From: Siphonodentalium dalli
Taxonomy: Eukaryota; Mollusca; Scaphopoda; Gadilida; Siphonodentaliidae
NCBI GenBank assembly: GCA_032622095.1
Contig: CP136061.1
Span: forward strand, 237,043,815 to 237,107,814
Direction of reading: 5' to 3'
Length of the DNA: 64,000 bases
Shown here in pieces: positions 11,391 through 23,290 of the stretch. Numbering within the stretch: position 1 is the first letter of the stretch; each line of letters begins with the position of its first letter. Position numbers and translations under genes: made by a program. The notes under the pieces were generated by a model. The model had not been told where the DNA came from and ran no database searches. It saw nothing but the letters and a program-made list of their open reading frames with translations.

Positions 11391-13000
11391 CAACAAGAGC
11401 ACGTCGTCGGGGCGTGGCATAATACACCCATTTCTGGAGTAGAGTGGGGCAAGGTTTAATTCATTTGTTTGAAACCTTTGACTTAAGACGAAATAATATT
11501 TGAACTTGATCTGTATATCAAATTTGGTTCAGTTCACTCGATTCAATCTAAAGTTATCATCTGGAAACCGCATATCAGGTAAAAACTAAGTTGAAAAGGG
11601 GCATAACTCAGTAAAAATCATGCGTACAAAACCCATATTCGAACTTGATCTATATTTTGGGGTGGTAAACTAATATACCAAATTTGGTTCAGTTCACTCG
11701 ATTCAATCTAAAGTTATCATCCGGATACCGCAAATCAGGTAAAATCTAAGTTGAAATAAAAGGTCGGTAGACCTCATGTCCGCCTCTAAGCATCGGCTTG
11801 ATACAACCGTTGTTTGCGCATAAAAACCTGTCTTTAGTGCTAGTAAACCTACATACCAAATTTAATTTCATTCAGTACACATTTACTAAAGTTAATATCA
11901 TCCGGAAACCTCAAATTGGCAAAAATTCTAAGTCAAAAAGGGACATAACTCTGGTGAAAATTGGTGGGCGGAACCCGAATTCGAACTTGACCTGTGTTTT
12001 GCTGGGAGAAAGACACATACCAAATTTGGTTTAAATCTGATTAACTCTACTAAAGTTATCATCCGGACACCAACTTTTGGGGTTTTATGTCGGGTCGGCA
12101 GACAAAAAAGGGCCATAATTCTCGCAAAATTAAACCGAAATTCGAACTTGAGCTGTATTTTGATATACGTAATCCACAAAAAAACGGGTTTTGCATATAA
12201 ACAATCCAAAATCAAGTTATCATCCGGAAACCAAAAAACAGAAGAAAAACTGAATTTTCTATGTCGAAAAAGGGGCATAACTCTGCCAAAAATGGTCGGG
12301 CAGAACCCAAGTTCGAACTTGACCTGTGTTATGCTGGGAGAAAGTAATATAACAAATTTGGTTTGAATCCGATTAACTCTACTAAAGTTATCATCCGGAA
12401 ACCAACTTTCAGGGGTTTTCTAAGTAAAAAAATGGGCATAACTCTGGTGAAAATTGGCGGACGGAACCAGAATTCGAACTTGACCTGTCTTTTCTGCTAG
12501 TAAACCCACATACCAAATTTAATTTAATTTGGTTCACTCTAACTAAAGTTATCATCCGGAAACCTCGGATGCACGGACGCACGCCCGTGCGTGCTGATTA
12601 TAATAGTCCTCGGAACCCGTTGTGTCGGCGGACAAAAAGGGCATAACTCAGTCAAAATCATGTGAACGAAACCCATATTCGAACTTGATCTGTATTTTTG
12701 GGTGGTAAACTAATATACCAAATTTGGTTCAGTTCACTTGATTCAATCTAAAGTTATCATCCGGAAACCGCAAATCAGGTAAAATCGAAGTCGAAAAAGG
12801 GTCATAACTCAATCAAAATCATGCGGACGAAACCCATATTCGAACTTTATCTGTATTTTGGTGTGGTAAACTAACACACCAAATTTGGTTCAGTTCACTC
12901 GATTCAATCTAAAGTTATCATCCGGAAACCTAAAGTGGACAGACGGATGGACGACAACCCATTTACATAATACGACCGTTTTTTCAAATGGGCGTATAAA
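11391..13000 (+). repeat. Mollusc-type GCCATAACTC repeat, near-complete tandem copy
   Basis: Begins CAACAAGAGCACGTCG and ends ATAATACGACCGTTTTTTC. Between are about ten diverged units of 130-150 bases, each with a version of AGTTATCATCCGGAAACC, GGGCATAACTC, AACCCATATTCGAACTTGA, and ACCAAATTTGGTT. The last unit ends with GGACAGACGGATGGACGACA. Short open frames here (such as 11798-12034) simply follow the repeat unit. I know this pattern as widespread in molluscs; its mobilisation mechanism is not known to me. Confidence 0.7.
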
Positions 13001-13482
13001 AAACCAGTTAACTATGCAATCTCATTGACACCTACAAATGTCTATTTTTTTGGCGGTGTGCTCTTTAAAATATGATTATGCCTCTTTAAGAATAACATTT
13101 GATAGCACAAATTGATGAAAATCACCATCAGTGCTTAATTTGCATGAAAGCAAAGCACACATTGTGTCATTGTTGAGATATGCCCTGAACGAAGTGTGTA
13201 TTTCTTTTATGAAAAAAAAGCTCACTGTCTGTGTTGCTGTTTGGTATTGAGAGTGCTGCTTTTATAACAAGTCCCAAATTGGGAATATATTTTACCGCCT
13301 GTCAGTTCGTTTGTTTAATATATTTATCCAATAAGCATCAGAACAAGCTTTCTAGTGATCGAATTATTGAAGGTTATTCAAGGTGAGTTCTGTTGGTTGT
13401 GCGATGTTGTCACAATATTTGTCCTCATGATGTTCTTTTGGAGGAAGGGTGGAATGGGGAGGGATATGAGATATACTACCCT

Positions 13483-13730
13483 ACACATGAGAACCATATA
13501 TACGGACCACATGAGAACCATTTATGAGAACCATCCATCTCACACATGAGAACCATCCCACACATGAGAACCACATGAGAACCATCCTACACATGATAAC
13601 CATACATCAAAACCACATGAGAACCATATGAGAACCATCCCACACATGAGAACCATCTATCCCACACATGAGAACCATTATGAAAACCAAATGAGAACCA
13701 TGTGATAACCATTCAACACATGATAACCAT
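13483..13730 (+). repeat. Minisatellite with CACATGAGAACCAT units
   Basis: About fifteen degenerate, unevenly spaced copies of ACATGAGAACCAT (variants ATGATAACCAT, ATCAAAACC). Spacing is irregular, 12 to 25 bases. It lies in the 15590-11185 intron. Confidence 0.85.
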
Positions 13731-15589
13731 ATATGGCAATAGCCAATCACAACGAAGCTTCTCCCCACACGGACTATATAAAGGCGAGGTAATCCGTACT
13801 TTTTCACAAACCACATTTGGTCCTGAACGAGGATTTACAATAATCGAAACGCGTTGACCACATAGCAAAGGATTAGTTTTGTACTGGTGTTTTTCCTGGA
13901 GAATTAATTTTCTCATATACCTTACGTATAATCTGATAGTATGAAACTAAGGGAAGTCAATATATCATAATGAAACCTACCGACAAAAAAAGGTTCTCAG
14001 TTTCCCTGTCAGGTAATTAAGTAGTGCTTATACACGGTACCAATTCAATTATTAAGATCATAATTGCTTAACTTGTGAATTCCCCATGTGATATGTTGAC
14101 TTCGCTTCAACTGACTTCGTCAATTTGTATATCAAAGGAAAGGAAAAGTTATTACCTATAACATAGACTACGATGAATCGGGCATTTGCAGCGTGAATCG
14201 AATCTCGAATAGAATCAGGTCAATGATTTCACATTTCAAATTCTAACAATTAATTTGATAAATTGGATTTTTGCAGCGTACCAAGAGAAGTTTTCCGACA
14301 ATGAATACTACACACATTTTATCGAGCCTATTTTTACAAATTTACGTAATTTGGAATTCTCGTACTGCCGCACCCGTCGAACTCTTCAATTCTGACTGGG
14401 ATATACAACCGGCCTCCATTCACATTTTGACTATACGCAGTTTCACCCGCGCAGACTTAATTGTTCCGAAATGTCATTTTTGGTGCAAATTGCATGGTTA
14501 CAATAATAAGAACGTTATTTTTTTGTCTCTGAAGTCTCACCGTCTGAAGTATTTTTAGAGACAAAAATATAAGTATAGGTTCTAAGAAATGCAATCAAAC
14601 TGTTTCCTACAGTTTGTGGGAAATGCATAGATTCGATACTCTGATCTGCGACAGCCTGCATCATTGATTGTGACCACTAGATCGTATTCAGTCTACACAG
14701 TAGTATGTACAAACATATAAATTTGTTATTACAAATCTAATACAAAACTGTGTATTATGAAACTGAAAGAATTTCTTTTAAAAACTTTTATGAAATTTAT
14801 GGAATGATCATTGCTAGTTATTCACTAATCTTGACTGAAGACAATATAATATCTGAAATCATGCGCGACCATATTAGAGTTTCGGCATTATGGTGTGATA
14901 TTTAAACGATGGCATCTATTAGAAATTACTGTCCTTCCAGCAAAATTCACATGTTCACTCACTGGAGCAATTGGTGGCCTGTATACCCAATATATCATGT
15001 GCTGCTGTTGCCAGTAGTGGATTTAACTTCCCAGAAGGAAAGTGCACTTTGTTTTCTGCTAATAAGGGGCACCTTTGAAATTACCCCGCTTCCATTAACT
15101 TAACAGGAACTAGTGAAGTTTGTTTATTGCCACATGTTCGGGTAATGACTGGAGTCTAACATGGCAATATAAGCTTATTTGCTTAATGCTGCTCAATTTA
15201 CAGGACATGAAATGAGGAAATAAATGGTGTATCCAATATTCAAAATAGAAACTAATCTTCTGACGGATTTATGTGGACAGGGACACTGACGTCCCATTTT
15301 ACTCCCTAATTTTCAGTAGATTTTGGAAGTTTTCAGTATGATACCTCGACTTTCCTTTGTTTGATACTATCGAACTACATATCAAAAAGAGAGGAAATTT
15401 CATGGCCAATAAATCATATTGAAATATATTGCAACTGGGATGAACATTTTGAGAATCTATGAGGAATATGACAGATGGTGTGTTTTTCCCAAAATCGGAC
15501 TTGTGAACCTTGACACTGGTATAGTATATATTGGTATTTTTTCCCAGGGACCTGTGGTTTAGGTAAGGTCATATTATGATAGTACTTAC
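13731..15589. other. Intron sequence, largely single-copy
   Basis: Apart from the candidate ORF at 14277, nothing recognisable: AT-rich, no hairpins or repeat family matches noted. Confidence 0.5.
14277..14558 (+). CDS. Candidate plus-strand ORF with hydrophobic N-terminus
   Basis: This open frame follows an acceptor-like TTTTTGCAG. An internal ATG at 14301 would start MNTTHILSSLFLQIYVIW, a signal-peptide-like stretch, followed by a polar region with two cysteines (KCHFWCKL). It ends at a stop without a clear donor. It lies in an apparently single-copy intron of the REJ gene. No family was recognised and the length is within chance expectation for AT-rich DNA. Confidence 0.2.
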   Translation, partial: RTKRSFPTMNTTHILSSLFLQIYVIWNSRTAAPVELFNSDWDIQPASIHILTIRSFTRADLIVPKCHFWCKLHGYNNKNVIFLSLKSHRLKYF

Positions 15590-15740
15590 ACCAGCTGCAA
15601 AAGAGGAGCTCCGACTTCTGCTATTCTTACTCTCTGTACTGTGAAGGCAGTTCGTTTACAGCAGCATGTTAATTTAAGTTGGAATTCATATACCAAGCCA
15701 ACTTGATAATTTTCAGGGGGAATAGTTGAAACTGTCGCAC
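15590..15740 (-). CDS. REJ/polycystin-like gene, exon ending in PLLQLV
   Basis: This 151-base exon has acceptor TTTTTTATCAG and donor TGGT/GTAAGT. It starts with two bases, holds 49 codons and ends with two bases. It reads ATVSTIPPENYQVGLVYEF, then a triple cysteine (TCCCKRTAF), then RVRIAEVGAPLLQL. In REJ domains the strand 'Y.f.L......R' is followed by 'v..g..P...i.C..NC', and here the next exon supplies CVSNC in the same frame. The three adjacent cysteines are unusual for the family and could reflect an altered disulphide pattern. Confidence 0.78.
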
Positions 15741-15850
15741 CTGATAAAAAAAAAAAATAACATAATGTACATTCGGCACGAGTACGCCATCAAAATGCAT
15801 TTAACATCATGTAAGGGGTTCAGAAAGTTATGTTTGCAAAATATATATGT

Positions 15851-18003
15851 ATATATATATATATTGATATGATTTTAAAATGGGCACAATAATATTTAAC
15901 ACGCAGAACTACATATCCAATTCATATAAAAATACAGAACGTAAATATAGTTGAAAAGATAAATGATCTTCCAAACTATTATACAAAGTCTTGATTCACT
16001 AATTATTCATTCCGCTGACTAATTAAAGACTGTACATGTACCGCAATGGATGATAGACAATAAAACTTCAAATAAACATGGCCAATATACATGTACACTG
16101 CTTTTCAAACTGACGGGTTTTCGTACCATAGATCACTATAGCGTAGCAAGGGGAAAAACTCTATCTTGCAGGGTTGCTTACTGTGCTAAGGTCGCCAAGG
16201 TCAGGTTGGCAGATGACTCATTCAATATCCAACTTCCTGCTTTTGTCGAAATATTTCAACACTTTTGACCAATAAACTTGAGGGGTTTGGACAGCCTCTG
16301 ATATTTATCGTTGCAGGTATTGTCTTTTGTTGAATACCCTCATACATGATACACCATTGTATTTAGCGCCTATTCGATATTTGAAGCATAGCTAATTTCC
16401 ATGTGACAGTTTCCTATTTGCAACTTCGGGGAAATCCAAAATCAGAATAAAATGGTCCAAAACGGGCCATTTTTTTTCCATGCACCGATGCCTGAGAATC
16501 AGCACCTTTTTTGGCCTTAATTACCATTCCTTCAATAATATATGTTTATATTGATACACTATAAACCATTAATATTGTTTGATAAGTGATGACAACATGA
16601 CTGTTGCAATATATTTTTTTAAACTACACAAGGTATATCATTACTGTAATTATTATTAACGAACCGATAATCAGAAACGAAATCGGTCTATATAAGCCAA
16701 TAATAGCCCATCAGTCGACAATCGTTTAACATTGGCTTTTACTGCTTGTCAAAAATTAAAACATGTACAATATGCGACTTTTGACTCAAAGGGTGTCAAC
16801 TCTTTGATAACAAGAGTATCGCTGGGGAATGGCAAAACATGTCTGTTTCTTTAATTTTAAAATTGTTATTAAATCAGGGGAATTCTAAGTTGAAAAGGAG
16901 CCATAACTCATGTAAGAAATAATAGGACGCAAGTCATTAAAACCTGGACTGTATTTTTGACTGAGAAACATAGGTACCATGTAAAAATAATTGGAAGAAA
17001 CCCATATTCAAACTTGAACTGTATTTTTGGCTGCAAAATGTAGCAACTTTGGTTTTTCAAACAGGCATATAACGAGAGGCCGATAACGATTGGCAGATGT
17101 TTAACCCATCCCTTGGCGATAGAAAATTTTCCATGATCGAAATCATAATCTAGAGTTTTTATGTGAAATTATATTAAGTATACTCTTATGTACTAAAGTA
17201 GTACACACAAATGTACATAATAACACAACTTATTTGAATTTATGGGTCAAAAGAGAAAGGTTTGTCATTGGAATTTATGGAACAAAAGAGAAAGGTTAAT
17301 ATAACAACTATAAAGCCTGTCACCATTATCATATTGTAAGCAGTTCTATTTATTTTGTTGCAAATGGCCACGTGACAAACCAAAAAATACAGGTACTCAA
17401 TGCCAACAAAAAAAAAAAAGGTTTTGATTCTCAGGCATAGCCACATAAAAAAAAATGGACTGCGTTGAACCATTTTATTACGACTTGGATCTCATCGTAG
17501 TTGTAAACCGCGTAACATGAAAATAGGAAACTTTACCACGGAAATTAGTTATGATTCAAATATCAAATAGGAGCTAAATACAACGGTGTATGTGTGGGTA
17601 TTCAACAAAAGACCATTGGCAATGATAACTGTCAGGTATATTGTCACCACAGGCTGTCCAATCCCCCTAGTTTATTGGTAAAATGTGTTGAATATTTTGA
17701 TCTGCGGTCAGCAGGAAGTTGGATAATGAAAGATCAATCAAATTCAGGAGCGCAAACCAGAACGCAATAAAAACTCAGTTTGACAATCGGTGTATATATA
17801 GTGGCCAAGTTTTTTTGTCTATCATCCATTGCAGTACATATACAGTCTCTTATTAGTCAGCGGAATAAATGAACCAAGACTTTGTATGATAGTTTGGAAG
17901 ATCACTTTATCTTTTCGTTTCGACTGTATTTTATATGAATTGGATATCTGTTGTTAAAAATGATTGTGCCGATATTAAAATCAACTATCAATATATATCA
18001 CAT
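15851..18003. mobile_element. 2.1-kb foldback with arms of about 600 bases
   Basis: Left arm 15861-16525 and right arm about 17395-18000 are diverged inverted copies (shared: ACAAAGTCTTG near 15985 and complement near 17880; AGGAAGTTGGATA near 17710 and complement near 16230; GCCTGAGAATCA at 16490 and complement near 17430). The outer end is ATATATATTGATA. A mollusc-type repeat fragment lies in the loop. No TSD could be fixed because of flanking AT microsatellite. Confidence 0.55.
16809..17060 (+). repeat. Mollusc-type repeat fragment
   Basis: AACAAGAGTATCGCTGGGG followed by GAGCCATAACTCATG and CCCATATTCAAACTTGAACT. It lies in the centre of the foldback 15851-18003. Confidence 0.6.
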
Positions 18004-18383
18004 GAAACCCCTATAATATCATTGGAAAATCCATTACATATTTCCTTATCTGTCACTAGTGGCTAATAGCAAATAGTCCAAGCGGTAATCACTTTCATTG
18101 TATACCTGTGCGCGTACCATTCTGTGAATTACTATTGAAAACTGATTATTTGTTTTGATTAAAATCATAGTATTGACAAATGTTACCAATAAATAACCCA
18201 ATAGACGTCAAATAAAGACGTAACTAGAAGGGACTATATTTCGTTGCGCGCGTAGGGCAGTACTGACGTATAGTGGTGAAGCGTCTCAGCCAACACAAGA
18301 ATTGTATACAGTTTGCGTGTTCTCTACAGAGCTGATGTTGTTAGAAAGGATTAAAGCTTTAGTTTTTTTCATGTGATATACAA

Positions 18384-18530
18384 GATCTTCAACTCGTTAT
18401 GTTGGGATATAAGATTTTATGAAACTCGTTTCATAAATCTGATTCACAACTCATCTACGACTCGTTGTGAATCAAATTCATCAAACTCGTTTCATAAAAT
18501 CTTATATCCCATCATAACTCGTTGGAGATC
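18384..18530. repeat. Hairpin with five same-direction ACTCGTT motifs
   Basis: The 147-base stretch folds on itself (GATCTTCAACTCG start, complement end GGAGATC). ACTCGTT occurs at about 18392, 18424, 18462, 18485 and 18516, always in the same orientation, although the flanks are inverted. Confidence 0.75.
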
Positions 18531-18969
18531 CTCTATATATATCATTCTAGGTAATCCATATATGTCAATGATGTATGGGTACTACAATGTCATAATTTGT
18601 CATTCTTTATATCAGATTAAATTAGTTTATATCCAATACAAATTCTCCCTACATTTTCTGGACCTGGGAAGGTATAATAACCCATGCTTACTATGCCAGT
18701 CTATGTGGGCATAAAAAAATATAAAAAATGAGAATAAAACCCTTGCGCCCACATTGATTACTTTTTTTAAATTGCCTGAGAATCAAATATCTTTTTTTTT
18801 TGCCTAATAATGGAAAAGGTTAAGACATGGAATGGATAAAAGGGGTTAAATCTTCTATCTTGGCTCTCTTTAATCCAATACAAGTTTCAACCCCCCCCCC
18901 CCCCCACCTCCTGTGGGCCATGGGACGGTAATTAATTAAATTTTTTTGAAGACTTTCAAGATAATTTTT

Positions 18970-19230
18970 GTTTGTTAAATTGAGTAAGCAGTTCAATTTT
19001 TCGAAAAATGGCCATAAATCCTTTAAAATAAATCGGATCAAACGTGATCTTTATTTTGGGCTGAGAAACCCATATACAAAATTTGGTTCCGATCGGATAG
19101 AAAATGTTTGAGTTATCGCATTATGTGTAAAGTGTCTATGGACGAATGGCTAGACGGACAAACAGACAACGGACAAATGACGAGTGGTCAATCTGGATGT
19201 CGACAATATGTGTACCATACTATGGTATGA
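18970..19230 (+). repeat. Mollusc-type repeat fragment
   Basis: Contains AAATGGCCATAAATCC, GAAACCCATATACAAAATTTG and CTAGACGGACAAACAGAC, ending ACCATACTATGGTATGAGTA. The same ending is found near 41090. Confidence 0.6.
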
Positions 19231-19370
19231 GTACACATAAAAAGCCAATGCTAAACAGCCAATGTGAGGGACACAGATTGCAGAATATCACTGAAAAGTG
19301 ACAGCAACACCATTGGATATCAATCTCAATTTTGTTATTGAACATCACCATTCCATAATCTTTGCAACTT

Positions 19371-20315
19371 ACATGAAGTCATTCATAACTCAATATTTAC
19401 ACTCATATATGCATTGACAGTGTGGCACTTGAATCACGGATTGATATTTGTTACAGTAATGCTCTAAGTAATCGACCCCTTTAATAACCACAGCAGAATT
19501 ATGGGTAACTTTTCAGGATTTAGTCGGAAATATGGCTTGCTGCCATTCATCGGAAAGCTCTGATGAATGGCAACAAGCCATATTTCCGACTAAATCCTGA
19601 AAAGTTACCCATAATTCTGCTGTGGTTAAGCAGTCAATTAATTAGGGCATTACTGTACATGAAGTCATTCATAACTCAATATTTACACTCGTATATGCAT
19701 TGACAGTGTGGCACTTGAATCACGGATTGATATTTGTTACAGTAATGCTCTAAGTAATCGACCCCTTTAATAACCACAGCAGAATTATGGGTAACTTTTC
19801 AGGATTTAGTCGGAAATATGGCTTGCTGCCATTCATCGGAAAGCTCTGATGAATGGCAACAAGCCATATTTCCGACTAAATCCTGAAAAGTTACCCATAA
19901 TTCTGCTGTGGTTAAGCAGTCAATTAATTAGGGCATTACTGTACATGAAGTCATTCATAACTCAATATTTACACTCGTATATGCATTGACAGTGTGGCAC
20001 TTGAATCACGGATTGATATTTGTTACAGTAATGCTCTAAGTAATCGACCCCTTTAATAACCACAGCAGAATTATGGGTAACTTTTCAGGATTTAGTCGGA
20101 AATATGGCTTGCTGCCATTCATTGGAAAGCTCTGATGAATGGCAACAAGCCATATTTCCGACTAAATCCTGAAAAGTTACCCATAATTCTGCTGTGGTTA
20201 AGCAGTCAATTAATTAGGGCATTACTGTACATGAAGTCATTCATAACTCAATATTTACACTCATATATGCATTGACAGTGTGGCACTTGAATCACGGATT
20301 GATATATGTTACATG
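19371..20315 (+). repeat. 286-bp tandem repeat, about 3.3 copies, each holding a family B MITE
   Basis: The phrase ACATGAAGTCATTCATAACT starts at 19371, 19657, 19943 and 20229, an exact 286-base period. Each full unit contains one complete 206-base family B MITE (19452-19657, 19738-19943, 20024-20229). Units differ at only a few positions (such as CATATATG versus CGTATATG), so amplification is recent. The fourth unit breaks off near 20315. Confidence 0.9.
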
Positions 20316-20420
20316 TATGTTAGTTAGTAGAGAGCCCAACTTGTTTCCATATTGTCTGGAAACAACTTGCTACTAAAATGTTTGAGAAAATGGCACAGAT
20401 TGCTCTTTTAATATGCTATT

Positions 20421-20637
20421 TACAGTAATGCCCAAAGTAATCGACTCTTTAACCACAGCATAATTAAGGGTGACTTTTCAGGATTTAGTCGGAAATATGG
20501 CTTGTTGTCATTCATCGGGAAGCTCTCAGTGAGAGCTTTCCAATGAATGGCAGCAAGCCATATTTCCGACTAAATCCTGAAAAGTTACCCATAATTCTGC
20601 TGTGGTTAAAGAGTCGATTACTTAGGGCATTACTGTA
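20421..20637. mobile_element. Family B MITE (Tc1/mariner-type, TA ends)
   Basis: Ends TACAGTAATGCCC and GGGCATTACTGTA bracket a near-perfect hairpin whose arms contain GGATTTAGTCGGAAATATGG. The TA at each end fits a Tc1/mariner-type target. It lies just downstream of the tandem array built from the same MITE. Confidence 0.75.
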
Positions 20638-20689
20638 AGTGTAAATATAAGGAATGGATGTTGATTTTGTTACATTCCATGGAGTATGG

Positions 20690-21395
20690 ACACAAGTTTG
20701 TTTGACATTTTCATTGTTAAATAGAATAAAAGATTGCTGACCAAAATGTCCCCTGACATAGGTGGCAGGTTTGAGGGATTTATGGGTTTCAGGGTTTTAT
20801 AATACAAACTGTAGTAGTATTTGATTACACATTCCTGTGTCGAAAAATGGCAATAACTCTGCCAAAATGACTCAGACTGAACTCAATATCGAAGGTGTTC
20901 ATGTTCCCATGCTGGTTGTCATATATGCTAAGTTTTTTAAAAAATGACGAAATACAGGCTTGAACAAAAAATGTGTCCCGAGAGGTATGATTCTATGTCG
21001 AGAAATGGCACTAACTCCCATCAAAATAAATCAGACTTAACTCAAAATCGCAAGTGTGCAGGTTCCCAATATGGTTCACATCTGCGCCAAGTTTAAAAAA
21101 AAATTAACTGAAAATGACAGAAAACAGGCTCGGACAAAAGGTACGTCCCAGGATGTACGATTCTATGTCCAAAAATTTTAATAACTCTGCCACAATGAGT
21201 CAGACGGAATTCAAAATTGCAGGTGCACAGGTTTCCATGCTGGATGATATTTCTATATGACAAGTTTAAAAAAAAATGACCATAAAAATGACAGAATACA
21301 ATCTTGGACAAAGTTCCGGACGGACGAACGGATGAATGATGGTCATTACTATAATCCTCTGACGGAATGTCAGAGGGCAATTATCAAGGGACAGC
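20690..21395 (+). repeat. Repeat subfamily with AATAACTCTGCCA units
   Basis: Three tandem units of about 170 bases carry AATAACTCTGCCAAAATGA, TCGCAGGTGCACAGGTTCCC-like text and AAAATGACAGAATACA, ending in GGACGGACGAACGG. It matches 35000-35580. Confidence 0.65.
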
Positions 21396-21506
21396 ACTAA
21401 AACATTTGCATGACAGTGTGTATATATGACTCTTTGACGGGCTGCACATTTGACAAGTCAAATCCAAAATACACCCAGTGCAAACCATGCACAGATAAGG
21501 GCTTAA

Positions 21507-21897
21507 CCCTTTACCCAACAAACCGGCCAAAACCGACCAAATAAAGCTTCAACAGCCTAAAATATCTTCGGTCTGTCTCAATAGAACCATACACATATGG
21601 GTATCATTGGAACCGGCTCATTGACCACATTGTGATGGTTACAGTTATGCCCTGTGCCAATGCATTCTCTTATATATGCGAGTCGACCATAGGTCGCCTC
21701 GCATATATAAGAGAATGCATTGGCCTAAAACCAAATTTTTTTATCACTTTTTACCATTTTTTCTTACATTCTTTAACAATTTTATAATTTTTAATGTGTT
21801 AAGCCAATGCATTCTCTTATATATGCGAGGCGACCTATGGTCGACTCGCATATATAAGAGAATGCATTGGCACAGGGCCCTTCTGTTGGGTAAAGGG
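21507..21897. mobile_element. piggyBac-type MITE (family C)
   Basis: TTAA at 21503-21506 and 21898-21901 bounds a 391-base element with ends CCCTTTACCCAACA / TGTTGGGTAAAGGG and two internal hairpins of the CCAATGCATTCTC type. It is nearly identical to the copies at 29022 and 58864, which implies recent activity. Confidence 0.8.
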
Positions 21898-21901
21898 TTA
21901 A

Positions 21902-23289
21902 AACCCGACGAGAAACGCAATCATGATACAAAGTTTATATTGCGTATTAGACAGCTGAACTACTATAAAATTGGTGTGATTCCCGCAAAATTTTGCGGTG
22001 CAATGTTAAAACTCGATTTCTAAAAACCACAGAGCAAACAATGACTATAAGCATTATGTTGATTGAAAATTTGTATGAATAATATGTGACAGCAGAAGAA
22101 ACAAAAAGAATGTACTCACCACAATGTTCCTTTTGGAGAAGGTGGGCACGTGGTTTATTTGACAAGTGAGCGAAAACGTACGTAAATAGGTATTTCATAA
22201 CCAACAGGTAAATAACGTTTTTTTTTAAATCTTCTGGCATATGCATGAAGGATAACCAATAGTTCAGTGTCCAAGATATCTTTAATGGAGAGCTGTGTTT
22301 CAGTTCCGTGCAGTTGTATAAAGCAGGGTTTCCACCAGGCCGGCTGTGGGTCCGTCCCACGGACCCATTCCCCTCGCAGATGATCTGTTTTATTCATGCA
22401 TGTACCAAAAGACAGTAGCAATATGTCATAAAAAATCCGTCTGCAACGGGAGTTCGGGGGGTTCAAGAGAATACTGGTGGAAAAGCGGGTCAATTGAGCG
22501 CAGTGCATGTGTTACCGGTACAAAGTAACCCTTTGAAATCAAAGCGCAAAACTACAACGTAATGTTTGGGTGTGCATTGAAATAGCGACGTTATATATAC
22601 AGCGTAATAAATGTCGCTGTAACATCGGACTGCTGAGTACGGATATTATTTTGCACGGGATTTCTGTGGTTGAAACTAATCACGCTCGGAGATCCCGTGC
22701 TATCGTACTATTACATAATTTGATCAAAGAATGCCAAAATGCTGAGTTAGGCAGCGTAGGGATCAACATACGCCAACATGCGGTTCTCCTACCAAAGGAG
22801 GTATCTACCTCCGAGATCCCGTGCTATCGTACTATTATAATACGGAACCTGTCCCAAATCAGTCTTTATAGCGGGAATTCATAGTGACAACACCATTTAT
22901 TTGACCCATATTACATGCATGGAGGGTAAACACAAAAAACATCCCCCTATATGGAGATAAAGTCAAAGTACGGTCAATAATAGTTTCGTTGTCCCGGCTG
23001 GGTCCCCAAACACAAACAACGGCGCACATATTGTTAGTATTAGGTATTATTAGACAATGCATAGATGCTGTTTAGTGTTTAGTTTCATTATACCTGTTGG
23101 AATCTTATTGTAAGTTAAAAAAATTTAAACACTAACTTGTAGCTTGATATAGTCTTCAATCAGACGGCAGTCTTACGTGTGTAATTACATGATTAATTAT
23201 CTGGATACCATCAACAGATTTAATGCACCCACGGCAAATGATCGACTTGCGTAATATACGTAGCTTTGGATTGCTTTGTGGGACACTCA
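21902..23289. other. Intron sequence with higher GC, unassigned
   Basis: GAGATCCCGTGCTATCGTAC occurs twice (22690 and 22813), a 123-base duplication. Open frames on both strands around 22155-22508 overlap and none is convincing. A weak inverted resemblance (GGAAACCCTG) links 22330 and 23390. Confidence 0.35.
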
Positions 23290-23290
23290 G

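Noticed and set aside
12148-12366. Open frames repeated along the mollusc-type repeat
   Set aside because: They share wording only because they read the same DNA unit; most units are broken and there is no start context.
13483-13730. CRISPR-like spaced repeats
   Set aside because: Units are degenerate, spacing is irregular, the spacers are only a few bases and the genome is animal.
21676-22023. 115-codon plus-strand frame
   Set aside because: Most of it is the hairpin of a piggyBac-type MITE.
22155-22508. 117-codon minus-strand frame with WVRGTDPQPAWWKPC
   Set aside because: A vague resemblance to W-P-C esterase-type motifs was considered, but an overlapping frame is equally open, splice phase does not fit the REJ gene and no second conserved motif is present.
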